NCBI GenBank assembly: GCA_964351595.1
Contig: CAYGOT010000016.1
Location: 14,368-78,367, forward strand
Length of the DNA: 64,000 bases
Reading direction: 5' to 3'
Source of the DNA: UBA6059 sp964351595
GTDB lineage: Bacteria > Bacteroidota > Bacteroidia > Cytophagales > Cyclobacteriaceae
The notes beneath the pieces are model-generated. The model saw only the letters and a program-made list of their open reading frames with translations. It ran no database searches and was not told the origin of the DNA. Made by a program: the position numbers and the translations under genes. The stretch's first letter is position 1. Every line of letters begins with the position of its first letter. Shown here in pieces: positions 26,578 to 35,617 of this stretch.

Positions 26578-27018
26578 ATGATTCTAAAGATAATATTCAT
26601 TGGCACTGCTATTATTGCCGTCAATTTATTCATCCAGGGGCTCGGAAATATATTCTGGCTTAGAAAAGTAGTATCGACAGCTAGAAATAAAAATGACATT
26701 ACAAATAGTGGAATTCTAAAAGTTTTACTGATATCAATTATGCTCTTTACCCTAATTCATACACTCCACTCGTTGGTTTGGGCAGGTTGCTATTATGCTA
26801 TTCCTGAAACTGCGAGTCAGTTTTCCAGCTTTTCAGAATCGGTTTACTTCTCATTGGTAACTTTTACTACGCTTGGTTACGGGGATATTTCATTGAACTC
26901 AGATTGGCGCTTGCTGTCTGGCTTAGAGGCTATCAACGGTATCATGTTGATCGGTTGGTCAACTGCAATGATGTACTCTCTCATTCAGAATATCCATAGA
27001 AAAATAAATGCGGCATAA
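26578..27018 (+). CDS. Ion channel family protein (two-helix potassium channel pore)
   Basis: 146 residues. After an N-terminal membrane helix, a second helix pair flanks the pore loop FTTLGYGDISLN (near residue 100), which contains the potassium selectivity sequence TLGYGD. The protein is minimal, with no regulatory domain. Its stop overlaps the start of the HlyD gene by one base (TAATG), so it is the first gene of the efflux operon. A link between potassium flux or membrane potential and efflux is suggested only by this arrangement. Confidence 0.83.
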   Translation: MILKIIFIGTAIIAVNLFIQGLGNIFWLRKVVSTARNKNDITNSGILKVLLISIMLFTLIHTLHSLVWAGCYYAIPETASQFSSFSESVYFSLVTFTTLGYGDISLNSDWRLLSGLEAINGIMLIGWSTAMMYSLIQNIHRKINAA

Positions 27019-28103
27019 TGGCAAAGGCAAATAAGAAAAAAGGAAATGCCGTAAAGAAGCTCAGTCTACTGACACTGCTGATAACTTTTCTGCTATTCGT
27101 GTGGTATATCGCTGCTGATAGAATCACGCCTAACACGGATCAGGCAAGAGTAAAAGGACTACTACTATCTGTTGACCCTATGGTCAATGGATATGTAACT
27201 CAGGTCAATGTAAGCTTACATTCGGCTGTGCGAAAAGGAGACACATTATTCCTGATAGATCCAAAGCCATACGAGATTGCTATCGCAATGGCAGAAAGCG
27301 ACCTTGAAAAAGTCTCTCAATCCATTAGCGCAGGTTTGTCTTCCATAAAAGCTGCAACCGCAAGACTGAGCAAAGCACAGGTCAAATTGGACAGGACCAC
27401 CAAAAACTGGGAACGTACTCAGAAAGTCATCGCTCAAAATGAAGGTGCACTTTCTGAAGCGGATAAAGACCGCTCTGAAGCATCCTACTTAGATGCTGTC
27501 GAACAAGTGAAGTCCGCACAGGCTAACCTCGACCAGGAACTAGCCGCTCTTGGCCCAACAGATGCTAACAACCCGGACGTGAAATCTGTAATTAACAGGT
27601 TGGAAAAAGCGCAATGGGACTTAACGCATACGGCCATCATTGCTCCATCAGACGGAATTATCGAAAGCTTCAATGTGGAAGTCGGATATTTCGCCGGCGT
27701 GGGTAGATCCATGGTTACCCTGATTTCAAATGATGACCTTTGGATTCAGGCAGATCTAAAGGAAAACAACATCTCAAATATATCCTTGGGTGATGAGGTC
27801 GACGTGATATTTGATATCGCGCCCGGAGAAGTATATAAGGGCAAAGTAAAGAGCATCGCCTATGGTGTGAGCACTGATAGAACGAATGCGGGAGGCTTGC
27901 CCACAGTAAGTAGTGCACAAGGTTGGCTCAGGGATCCACAACGCTTCCCTGTCATTATAGAAGTAGATGATCAAGAAATCCTCGAGAAGCTGCGGCAAGG
28001 AAGTCAGGCAGAAATAGTAGTCTACACAGAAGACAACTGGCTACTTAACGCTTTGGCTAGCGCGAGAATCACAATACTTTCTTACTTATCATATGTTAGA
28101 TAG
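27018..28103 (+). CDS. HlyD/EmrA-type membrane fusion protein
   Basis: 361 residues. An N-terminal membrane anchor (LLTLLITFLLFVWYIAAD) is followed by the lipoyl half-motif VDPMVNGYVTQVNVSLHSAVRKGD, a helical hairpin from about residue 85 to 190, and the second lipoyl half at IIAPSDGIIESFNVEVGYF. A beta-barrel follows (ISLGDEVDVIFDIAPGEVYKG). It bridges the inner-membrane and outer-membrane channel components of an efflux pump. It overlaps the next gene by 11 bases, so partners are cotranslated. Confidence 0.9.
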   Translation: MAKANKKKGNAVKKLSLLTLLITFLLFVWYIAADRITPNTDQARVKGLLLSVDPMVNGYVTQVNVSLHSAVRKGDTLFLIDPKPYEIAIAMAESDLEKVSQSISAGLSSIKAATARLSKAQVKLDRTTKNWERTQKVIAQNEGALSEADKDRSEASYLDAVEQVKSAQANLDQELAALGPTDANNPDVKSVINRLEKAQWDLTHTAIIAPSDGIIESFNVEVGYFAGVGRSMVTLISNDDLWIQADLKENNISNISLGDEVDVIFDIAPGEVYKGKVKSIAYGVSTDRTNAGGLPTVSSAQGWLRDPQRFPVIIEVDDQEILEKLRQGSQAEIVVYTEDNWLLNALASARITILSYLSYVR

Positions 28104-29121
28104 TGTAAGATCATTTTACTGGGATTTAAAAGAACATTCGTCCGTACTGCGATGCGTGTTCGGCGTTACTTTAGCGCTTGTAGTATCGACCACCCTTGGA
28201 TACATGATTCCTCATACCACGGCCATTTTTGCATTGATGCTCTTAGCACCAGAAAAAAAGCCACTAGGCTTAAAAACTGAAGTCATAGCTGTTTTGGGCC
28301 TTTCTGTTCTGGGGTATTTTGGCAGCCTATTTGGCAAACACCTTATCGATTATCCACTTGTCATACTTCCCATTTTGGGGCTATGCATCTTTTGGTCTTT
28401 CAGGGCTGTGAAGATCCCTGAACCCATTCGGTTGTTATTTTTAATATTGGCTGTTTTACTACCCTTCGTGAGCCTTATGGCCAATGCTTTGGGAAGTATT
28501 GTCCTTTCATCTCTATTGCTCAATTTGATCATTGCGATGGTGGTGGTTCGCATTGCCTACTTGATCTTTCCATTCACGCGTTTTGAAGAAGTATTAGTAG
28601 ATAAGAAAAAACCCAATACGAATAAGGAGATCAATTTAGATCGAATGGCTTTCAATGGTTTAATGGTAGTATTTCCAATAATAACAATGCTTTATTTCTT
28701 CAACTCGAGCATAGCCATTCTGACGCTAGCATTCATTGTTATTCTGAGCTTTGATCCTTTCATCTACCAATCAAAAAAAGGAGCCGCTATTCTGATTGCC
28801 AACATCATTGGTGGACTAGCCGGAGTACTTGTTTATAATATCCTGGTGATTACCCCGAGCTATCTGATTTACATTCTAGTAATCATCAACATAGCTTTCT
28901 ATTTTGCGCTTAATCTATATTCTGGTAAGAAAATAGCTCCAATCTTTAAAACCAGCTTCAATACCTTTTTTGTGATTATGGGGGTAATATCTACCTCAGA
29001 TGATAATGCAGGGGGCACAGTTTGGGAACGTCTGGTGCAGATTGGGCTAGCGATAATCTATGTGGTAGTTGCATTCAAAGTCATAAATACCTTCAATAAC
29101 CCCAGAGCAGTCAATGCATAG
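28093..29121 (+). CDS. FUSC/DUF2955-type inner-membrane transport protein
   Basis: 342 residues with about ten membrane segments in two similar halves: one from residue 20 to 160, and one after the charged linker VDKKKPNTNKEINLDRMAF (near 170) to the C-terminus. This matches the DUF2955/FUSC transporters that pair with HlyD proteins and export aromatic acids or similar compounds. Overlaps of 11 bases upstream and 8 downstream confirm operon structure. The substrate is not known. Confidence 0.82.
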   Translation: MLDSVRSFYWDLKEHSSVLRCVFGVTLALVVSTTLGYMIPHTTAIFALMLLAPEKKPLGLKTEVIAVLGLSVLGYFGSLFGKHLIDYPLVILPILGLCIFWSFRAVKIPEPIRLLFLILAVLLPFVSLMANALGSIVLSSLLLNLIIAMVVVRIAYLIFPFTRFEEVLVDKKKPNTNKEINLDRMAFNGLMVVFPIITMLYFFNSSIAILTLAFIVILSFDPFIYQSKKGAAILIANIIGGLAGVLVYNILVITPSYLIYILVIINIAFYFALNLYSGKKIAPIFKTSFNTFFVIMGVISTSDDNAGGTVWERLVQIGLAIIYVVVAFKVINTFNNPRAVNA

Positions 29122-30481
29122 TTCTTACTTGAAATATTGCCTGATTATCGGTGCAGCTTTGTTGATATCATCCTGCAAAATACAGAAGGACTATGTAGCT
29201 CCAGAGATAGAAGAAGCAGCTAATTACCGCTTTAGTTCTACTCCCGATAGCACCAACTTTGGCAACCTGTCATGGTGGACTATTTTCAATGATTCTATAT
29301 TGGTATCATTGGTACAAGAAGGGCTTGATAATAACCTCACGTTACTCAATACGGTAAGTTTAATAAGACAATCGGAGCTTCAGTTAGAAATTGCCAGGTC
29401 TCAACTCTACCCCAGTGTCAACTACAATGTGGGGGGTGATATCACTAAAAATACTGCAGAGTCTGCAACCACTCAGAGCGTTATTGCAGCGGCTAATGTA
29501 TCTTATACATTAGATGTATGGGGGAGAATTAAGAATCAAAATGAAGCAGCCCTACAAGCCTATTTGGCAACACAAATGGCACGTAATCAGGTACAAGCTA
29601 CTTTGGTTACACAAATAGCAACTATCTATTTTACCCTGAGAGATATAGATAACAAGATCATTGTTTCTGAAAACATGATACGGTCGTTATTGGAATTCAG
29701 TGCGATCATCCAAGCGCGATTCGATGCTGGCTTTATTTCCAAAGTAGACTTAAACCAGGTAAAGATTACTCAGAAGGAAGCTGAGGTTACTTTGCAGGCA
29801 CTATTTAGGGCAAGAGGGCAAGTAGAGAACGCGTTAAGTACAGTGCTGGGATCAACGCCTAAATCAATTCCAAGAGGACTCTCTTTGCAAAAACAGGTCT
29901 TCTCTTCTAAATTCCCCACGGGTGTTCCTGTTGATTTGCTACGACGCAGACCTTCAATATTGATTTCAGAAAGAAAGTTGAAAGCTCAATTGGCAATTAT
30001 CGGTGCTACCGAAGCTCAGCTCTATCCGAACTTCACTGTGTCGCTAGATTTAGGAGCTCAATTGACCAACCCAAGCCTATTCTTCAGTACTCTGGGCGGT
30101 AACCTCGCTGGCCCCATATTTAATAAAGGACGTATCGAGAACAATATTGAATTTGAAGAAGAGCGATATAATCAACTTGTTAATGAGTACAAACAGTCCT
30201 ATTTACTAGCATTTCAGGAAGTAGAAGATGCGCTGATTGCCATTGATACTTACCGTAATGAATTCGAAATAAGAAGAGAACAGTTAGAACTGGCTCAAGA
30301 AGCCTTAGACTTGTCCTGGGTGCGCTATAATGAAGGAGTGACTTCTTTCTTAGAATTTATCAACTTACAAAACTCACTATTTAGTTCGCAGCTCATTGCA
30401 TCTGAAAGCTATAAATTGCATTTACAATCTATCGTCAAGTTATACCTGGCTTTAGGAGGTGGATGGGAAAATGATAACTAA
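29114..30481 (+). CDS. TolC/NodT-type outer-membrane efflux lipoprotein
   Basis: 455 residues. The signal ends in the lipobox LISSC (Cys 21). The mature part contains NodT-family hallmarks: WWTIFNDSILVSLVQEGLDNN near residue 50, LEIARSQLYPSVNYN, and the repeated helical hairpins ending LNQVKITQKEAEVTL and RYNEGVTSFLEFINLQNSL. It forms the outer-membrane duct of the tripartite pump with the two preceding gene products. It overlaps the permease gene by eight bases. Confidence 0.92.
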   Translation: MHSSYLKYCLIIGAALLISSCKIQKDYVAPEIEEAANYRFSSTPDSTNFGNLSWWTIFNDSILVSLVQEGLDNNLTLLNTVSLIRQSELQLEIARSQLYPSVNYNVGGDITKNTAESATTQSVIAAANVSYTLDVWGRIKNQNEAALQAYLATQMARNQVQATLVTQIATIYFTLRDIDNKIIVSENMIRSLLEFSAIIQARFDAGFISKVDLNQVKITQKEAEVTLQALFRARGQVENALSTVLGSTPKSIPRGLSLQKQVFSSKFPTGVPVDLLRRRPSILISERKLKAQLAIIGATEAQLYPNFTVSLDLGAQLTNPSLFFSTLGGNLAGPIFNKGRIENNIEFEEERYNQLVNEYKQSYLLAFQEVEDALIAIDTYRNEFEIRREQLELAQEALDLSWVRYNEGVTSFLEFINLQNSLFSSQLIASESYKLHLQSIVKLYLALGGGWENDN

Positions 30482-30499
30482 CCACAGAATTCATCACCA

Positions 30500-31549
30500 A
30501 TGAAAAATTCAATCAACATTACAGCAGTCATAAGACTTGTAGTCTTAGCATTACTTGTCTTATGGGCGTTTTTTATTGTCACACCATTTATCGGAGCGTT
30601 GACCTGGGCCATGATCCTTGCTGTGGCGATCTATCCATTCTTCAAAAGTTTGGTAGCTGCAGCCGGTGAGAAACGAAAAAAGATGGTTACTATTCTTTTT
30701 ACCATCATCTCGGTAGCCGTACTGGCGGTTCCTTCCTATTCGATATTCAGTTCTGTACTAAAATCCACCACTATAGCAGTCCAGCAATTCCAAGACGATG
30801 CACTGAGAATTCCACCTCCTACTGAGCAGGTAAAAGACTGGCCTTTGGGTGAAAAAATCTATGAGAATTGGCATAATGCTTCTCAAGACATGAATGCTTA
30901 TGCGATGGCCCATAAGGATTTCATCATAGAAAAATCTGAGGGTATTATCAGCAGTTTCTTAGGGATCATGGGGACCCTGGTACTGTTTATCGTTTCTTTA
31001 ATAATAGCCATGGTGTTTATGCACAATGCGGATAGCGCTTATGCTACTTCAGTGAAATTTGCGAATAAATTGGTCGGAAAAGAGGGAGAAGGTATACTGA
31101 TTATGTCTCGTGATACCATTCGAAGTGTAGTCAAGGGTATTCTGCTGGTAGCCATTATTCAGACACTACTAAGTTTCATCGGATTTCAATTGATTGGGTT
31201 ACCCGCAGCAGGGCTTTTTAGCATGATCGTCATGTTTGCTGCTATTATTCAATTGCCCGTGACCTTAGCAGTAATCCCTGCCATCATTTTAGCGTTCTCG
31301 ATTTCGGATAATACGACCTATACTATCATTTTCACGGTTTACATCATTATTGTTTCACTACTCGACAATTTCCTGAAGCCCATCTTATTATCAAAAGGAC
31401 TACAGACCCCAACCATCATCATCTTTTTAGGTGCCATAGGAGGTGTGATGCTACATGGGATCATTGGTTTATTCGTGGGTACGGTTGTATTAGCATTGAC
31501 CCACCGATTCTATTTGTACTGGGTAGAAGATACGTCCGAGGAAGCTTAG
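30500..31549 (+). CDS. AI-2E family transporter
   Basis: 349 residues with two or three N-terminal membrane helices, a soluble middle region (residues 85-150) and a C-terminal bundle of five helices. Signature stretches are IGALTWAMILAVAIYPFF near the N-terminus and NFLKPILLSKGLQTPTIIIFLGAIGGVMLHGIIGLFVG in the C-terminal half (shown here in parts: NFLKPILLSKGLQTP and GAIGGVMLHGIIGLFVG). The family includes TqsA and Na+/H+ antiporters; no substrate can be fixed. It follows the outer-membrane channel gene by 18 bases and so may be the last gene of the efflux operon. Confidence 0.87.
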   Translation: MKNSINITAVIRLVVLALLVLWAFFIVTPFIGALTWAMILAVAIYPFFKSLVAAAGEKRKKMVTILFTIISVAVLAVPSYSIFSSVLKSTTIAVQQFQDDALRIPPPTEQVKDWPLGEKIYENWHNASQDMNAYAMAHKDFIIEKSEGIISSFLGIMGTLVLFIVSLIIAMVFMHNADSAYATSVKFANKLVGKEGEGILIMSRDTIRSVVKGILLVAIIQTLLSFIGFQLIGLPAAGLFSMIVMFAAIIQLPVTLAVIPAIILAFSISDNTTYTIIFTVYIIIVSLLDNFLKPILLSKGLQTPTIIIFLGAIGGVMLHGIIGLFVGTVVLALTHRFYLYWVEDTSEEA

Positions 31550-31766
31550 ATTGACCTCAGCCACCCTCTCTGCGCCTTGCTGGATACAACTTTAATTTAC
31601 TGGTTCGTTGGCATCTGATGGAATGTTGATTTGTTGTCAAATGGCATTCGTGCACTGCTGAAAAATCAAGGAAATATGACGTGATCTAAGATCAGAGCGC
31701 ATCGGATATCTGCTATTTTAATATATTGAGAGATCACTACTATTACCGACCCAGACCAACACCAAT

Positions 31767-32306
31767 ATGGCTAACCAACCTACTGCTACAGAAGCATTAC
31801 AGAAAACCATAAAATCATTTAAGACCCTCGGTATTGTCATTCTCGTCATTGGCATTTTCGCACTTATCTATCCCAACGGATTCGGAAAAGTATCTGCCGT
31901 TAGCATTGGTGCATGTATGATATTGGGCGGTCACTTTAGAATGACGCTCGCTATAGTTGCCAAGTCAATGGGCTCTATCGTACTCAAGTTCATGTTTGGT
32001 CTCACCATGATCTTTGCAGGCACAGGTTTTATCGGCAACCCGGATATGGCGCTGACGACCCTCACTTTTGCCATGATCCTGTACTTGATCGTCGATGGTA
32101 CAGTCACTTCAGTCTACGGCTATTCACTATTATCTCTCGGAAAGGGTATGTTTTTGCTGGCAAATGGTATCATCAGCATCGTACTAGCGTCCCTGGTATA
32201 TATGAATTGGCCAGAGTCAAGCCATTTCATACTGGGCATCTACATTGGAGTCAAGCTGGTTATAGACGGCATTACCCTTTTCTTGACAGGCAACATGCTT
32301 AAGTAA
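31767..32306 (+). CDS. HdeD/DUF308-like membrane protein
   Basis: 179 residues with six hydrophobic helices arranged as repeated pairs (LGIVILVIGIFALIYPNGFG, then MILGGHFRM, GTGFIGNPDMALTTLTFAMI). The combination of a GIFALIYP-type first pair and short loops is typical of HdeD-like proteins, which belong to acid-stress or general stress membrane families. It lies 218 bases after the efflux operon and is probably transcribed separately. Function unknown here. Confidence 0.72.
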   Translation: MANQPTATEALQKTIKSFKTLGIVILVIGIFALIYPNGFGKVSAVSIGACMILGGHFRMTLAIVAKSMGSIVLKFMFGLTMIFAGTGFIGNPDMALTTLTFAMILYLIVDGTVTSVYGYSLLSLGKGMFLLANGIISIVLASLVYMNWPESSHFILGIYIGVKLVIDGITLFLTGNMLK

Positions 32307-32367
32307 TCAGTGACTTAGGGTTTCTTAATAAGCCTCCCATGACGAAGATGGTTTGCCGCTGTTGAGC

Positions 32368-32399
32368 ATAAAAAAGGGATGACCATTGCTGATCATCCC
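32368..32399 (-). terminator. Rho-independent terminator of the M1 peptidase gene
   Basis: On the minus strand, GGGATGA / TCATCCC (32399-32376) is followed by a run of six T. It lies 27 bases beyond the peptidase stop codon. Its loop contains ATCAGCAATGGT, also found in the loop of the terminator at 49020-49055. Confidence 0.78.
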
Positions 32400-32425
32400 A
32401 TTCCGGTAGGACTAATAGTCCAGTC

Positions 32426-34297
32426 TTATTTCTTTTTACCCACCAGTTTAAACTGATTGCTATTAGGATAGACATTGTTGCCGCGATCTACATCGGCCAT
32501 GGCCTGAGTAGGATCGATTTCCATCGACTTGATTTCCGATAGGGGACGTGGAATCACCATCGTGTACTCAGGGTTAACCCAAGGCCAATCGGAAAGCACA
32601 GTCCACTTAGTATCATTGTCGGGAGTCTTCTCACCTCGCATCAATCCCAGAGCCGTGTAGAAAGTCTCCTGAGAGTCATCGGTATATGTCACAACCAGTT
32701 CGACAGGCATTGGCATCTTGCCTATGCGCTCCAGCGTCACCTCCGTGCTGCCACCATTTTCGGATACGTCAGCGATACCATAGTCGATGGTATGTGTGGT
32801 ATTGATCCAGTAGTCATAGTACCAGTCGAGCTCCAGGCCAGACTCCTTTTCCATAATTCGGATAAAGTCGGTTTTATTCGGGTGCTTAAACTTCCAGGTA
32901 TTGTAGTAGCGACGCATGCCTTGCTTCATGAGGTCCTGGCCGATGATATAGCCCAGCTGATGTACGGACATAGCGCCCTTACCATATGAACCTGTGCCAT
33001 AAGCACGGTTGGTGGCGAAGTGATCACTATGTGTCGATAGTGGCTCTTCCAGCCCGCTGTTAACCAGCGCATAGTAGCCTCGATAGGAGCTTTCGATAGG
33101 ATTGATGTAGTCTGCGCCATCCTCCTCATCGAAGAGATAATGCATCGTGAGTCTTGTCGCCCATGAGGTATAGCCTTCATCCATCCACGCGTAATAGCTC
33201 TCATTGGTGCCGAGTACCATCTGATACCAGCTATGCAGTCCCTCATGTACAGATACTCCCACCAGGCTCCTGAAGCTGCGGTGACCTGTGATCAATGTGG
33301 CCATAGGGTACTCCATGCCTCCATCACCGCCTTGCACGAAGGAGTATTTGTCGTAGGGATACTTGCCAAATGTCTCGCTCATGTACTGAAACGCCTTAAC
33401 CATGGTGGGCTGTAGATCTTTCCAGTTTTGTACCAACGTATCAGTCTGATAGAAGAAGTGAAGATCCGGACCGCCGGGTACCTTCATAATATCATGCGCA
33501 TAGTCAGGATCGGCTGCCCACATAAAGTCATGTACGTTATCAGCTTTGAAGTGCCAGGTCAATTTACCGTCTTTGCCCTTTTTAGGCCCAGAGCCGGGCT
33601 TGTCATAGCCATGGCCTATTTCGTTGGGGTTTTGTAAGTAGCCGCTACCGCCAATGAGGTAATCCTTGTCAATCGTAATCTTCACCTCATAGTCACCCCA
33701 TGGCGAGTAAAACTCACGAGCGATATAAGGATGTGCATGCCATCCCTGATAATCATACTCAGCGATTTTGGGAAACCACTGTGACATTGAGTAACGGATA
33801 CCTTCAGAGTTATCCCGACCATTTCTGCGGGTTTGCAGCGGTACCTGACTATCAAATTTCATTTCGAATACTGTCGTAGCACCTGGCAACAAAGGCTTGG
33901 CCAGCTCCACTTCCAGAATGGTACCTTCAACGTGATAATTTAGCGCAGTTCCATCCTGGGTCAAGGCATTCACGTTGTGATACCCAATCTCCTTATCATC
34001 ATAGTAGAGGATCTTGTCACCAATCTTTGGGCTCGGATCTGGTAGCAATCTGCTCCTCACATCCATCATACTTCCAGGTTGGAAAGCATTAAAGTATAGA
34101 TGATAGAATACCCTATCCAGTGTATCTGTGGAATTATTGAAGTACTTCAAGGTCTGATCGCCGGTAAATCGGTTGGTAGTGACATCAAAGTCAATCGACA
34201 TATCATATTCAACGCGCTGCTGCCAGCGATCAGGTTGTGCGATGACAGCCATACTTGTGCCTAATAGCACTGCGGTACAAATCAGTAAGTATTTCAT
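32426..34297 (-). CDS. M1 family metallopeptidase, exported
   Basis: 623 residues from the ATG at 34297-34295, with a signal peptide ending near AVIAQ. The N-terminal part is the beta-rich M1 domain (VFYHLYFNAFQPGSMMDVRS). The catalytic zinc site is HEGLHSW (HExxH) near residue 350, with the third zinc ligand Glu in the following helix (MDEGYTSWATR). A C-terminal region after the peptidase domain may bind substrate. Such exported aminopeptidases of Bacteroidota degrade peptides for nutrition. Monocistronic, with a terminator 27 bases after its stop. A longer start at 34357 would put residues before the signal and is rejected. Confidence 0.92.
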   Translation of the reverse strand: MKYLLICTAVLLGTSMAVIAQPDRWQQRVEYDMSIDFDVTTNRFTGDQTLKYFNNSTDTLDRVFYHLYFNAFQPGSMMDVRSRLLPDPSPKIGDKILYYDDKEIGYHNVNALTQDGTALNYHVEGTILEVELAKPLLPGATTVFEMKFDSQVPLQTRRNGRDNSEGIRYSMSQWFPKIAEYDYQGWHAHPYIAREFYSPWGDYEVKITIDKDYLIGGSGYLQNPNEIGHGYDKPGSGPKKGKDGKLTWHFKADNVHDFMWAADPDYAHDIMKVPGGPDLHFFYQTDTLVQNWKDLQPTMVKAFQYMSETFGKYPYDKYSFVQGGDGGMEYPMATLITGHRSFRSLVGVSVHEGLHSWYQMVLGTNESYYAWMDEGYTSWATRLTMHYLFDEEDGADYINPIESSYRGYYALVNSGLEEPLSTHSDHFATNRAYGTGSYGKGAMSVHQLGYIIGQDLMKQGMRRYYNTWKFKHPNKTDFIRIMEKESGLELDWYYDYWINTTHTIDYGIADVSENGGSTEVTLERIGKMPMPVELVVTYTDDSQETFYTALGLMRGEKTPDNDTKWTVLSDWPWVNPEYTMVIPRPLSEIKSMEIDPTQAMADVDRGNNVYPNSNQFKLVGKKK

Positions 34298-34931
34298 AGT
34301 ATTCAATTGTGTATTCAAAAAGCCAAAATAATGGATTTTGCATTGCGAGCAGCTCAATCTTTGACGGGTGGTTCACACCTCGAAAACTGCCGTTCGCGAC
34401 TTTGTCAATTTTATAAACCCAGGCAATATAAAATTGTACAATTTCAATATTTTCCAAAATACTTATTCCAATAATGAAATGTTAACAATCATTGTGGTGC
34501 CTCTATGAGATTTTCTATTTATCATTATTCTATGCTAATAGATAAACTATTCATCTTCTTTGGGTTGCTCATTACTGCATTGATGTCTTCCGTCCTCTTC
34601 TCATTTGTCGTTGTTTTCAAACTCTTCCAGACTTTGACTTTAGCAGCATGGAACTGGGCCGTAGCAGTAACACCGGCCGGCAATCAGAGACTTATCGAAC
34701 GGATATAAACTGGGGCTTAAATATGGTTTCAATGTAACCCTAAAGTGCCAATTAGACCATTCCTTTTCTACGATACCTAGTGTCCACCCGAAAGCTCTTT
34801 TGCTGTTCGGACATGTGTAAACCCCAATTAACTGACCTTTAAACTTTTCTCACCTTTTTGATTGAGGACACTGGACTCGTTTCGTTCCTGATTCTTTATA
34901 GACAGTAACAAATACATGTGCTCAGATATAA
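34298..34931. other. Intergenic region between M1 peptidase and lolA, mostly featureless
   Basis: AT-rich DNA of 634 bases. A possible hairpin with arms GTCC-CGAA and TTCGGAC lies at 34782-34813. A short open frame of 67 codons (34505-34708) encodes a hydrophobic stretch but has no ribosome-binding signal and is not annotated. It includes the leader of the peptidase gene on the minus strand and the 3' side of lolA. Confidence 0.5.
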
Positions 34932-35567
34932 CTACCTAAAATCAATCACCTCTACACCTTCATATTTAGTTGGGTCAAAGTTGAAGTAGTCATCACCGAG
35001 AGTCGGCTCATCCTTGAAGGTGACAATCTTATAGATGTAGCGGTTGCCGTTCTTATCGAAAACCTGAAATCGGGTCAACTCCTGATTGTCGCTCTTAATC
35101 GCCAGGCGGATTTTGAAATAGTTGTTGGACACATCTTCCGGGACAAGATCGATGATATCAAGCTTGCCATTGTCAGCTGACTCTATATAAAGGTACTTGT
35201 AGCCTTCTTTGTACAGTGTGAAAATATTGTTGAGGGAGATGTCCTGCTCTTCTGCCAGATAGTCAGAGATGTTGACCTCATTGAGCTCTTCCATATAGGT
35301 CCATACCGTCTCACCGTTATTGATGATCTCTTGTCCTTCCATGGAGAGCCGATACATATCTCCTTTGACACTTACCGTACCTTCGAACGTCTCGGTGAGA
35401 TCTTCAGAGGGGTTTTCAAGAATGTATTCAAAATCAGAGGTAAATGCGGGCATGGCCTGGTATTTATCACTCATCGCATCAAGGATAGAGCGTGCAGCTT
35501 CATCTTTTTGGGCTTGTGCCGATGTAAAACAGGCGGCAATCAGTATGACAGAAAATAGTTTTTTCAT
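34932..35567 (-). CDS. lolA: LolA-like outer-membrane lipoprotein carrier protein
   Basis: 211 residues with a signal peptide (MKKLFSVILIAACFTSAQAQ). The mature part has the LolA fold pattern: an N-terminal helix (ILDAMSDKYQAMPAFTSDFE), a strand block with GTVSVKGDMYRLSMEGQEII, and NGETVWTYMEELNEVNIS. It would ferry lipoproteins through the periplasm from the inner to the outer membrane. It lies 50 bases downstream of ftsK on the same strand, an order recurrent in Bacteroidota. The final strand FDPTKYEGVEVIDFR is intact. Confidence 0.88.
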   Translation of the reverse strand: MKKLFSVILIAACFTSAQAQKDEAARSILDAMSDKYQAMPAFTSDFEYILENPSEDLTETFEGTVSVKGDMYRLSMEGQEIINNGETVWTYMEELNEVNISDYLAEEQDISLNNIFTLYKEGYKYLYIESADNGKLDIIDLVPEDVSNNYFKIRLAIKSDNQELTRFQVFDKNGNRYIYKIVTFKDEPTLGDDYFNFDPTKYEGVEVIDFR

Positions 35568-35617
35568 TGCTTCAATTGGTTTGGTTGATGACTATCCAAC
35601 AATCATGCTAGAAATTC

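Noticed and set aside
34505..34708. Short hydrophobic open frame of 67 codons
   Set aside because: No ribosome-binding signal or recognised family; could be a tiny membrane protein but support is too thin.
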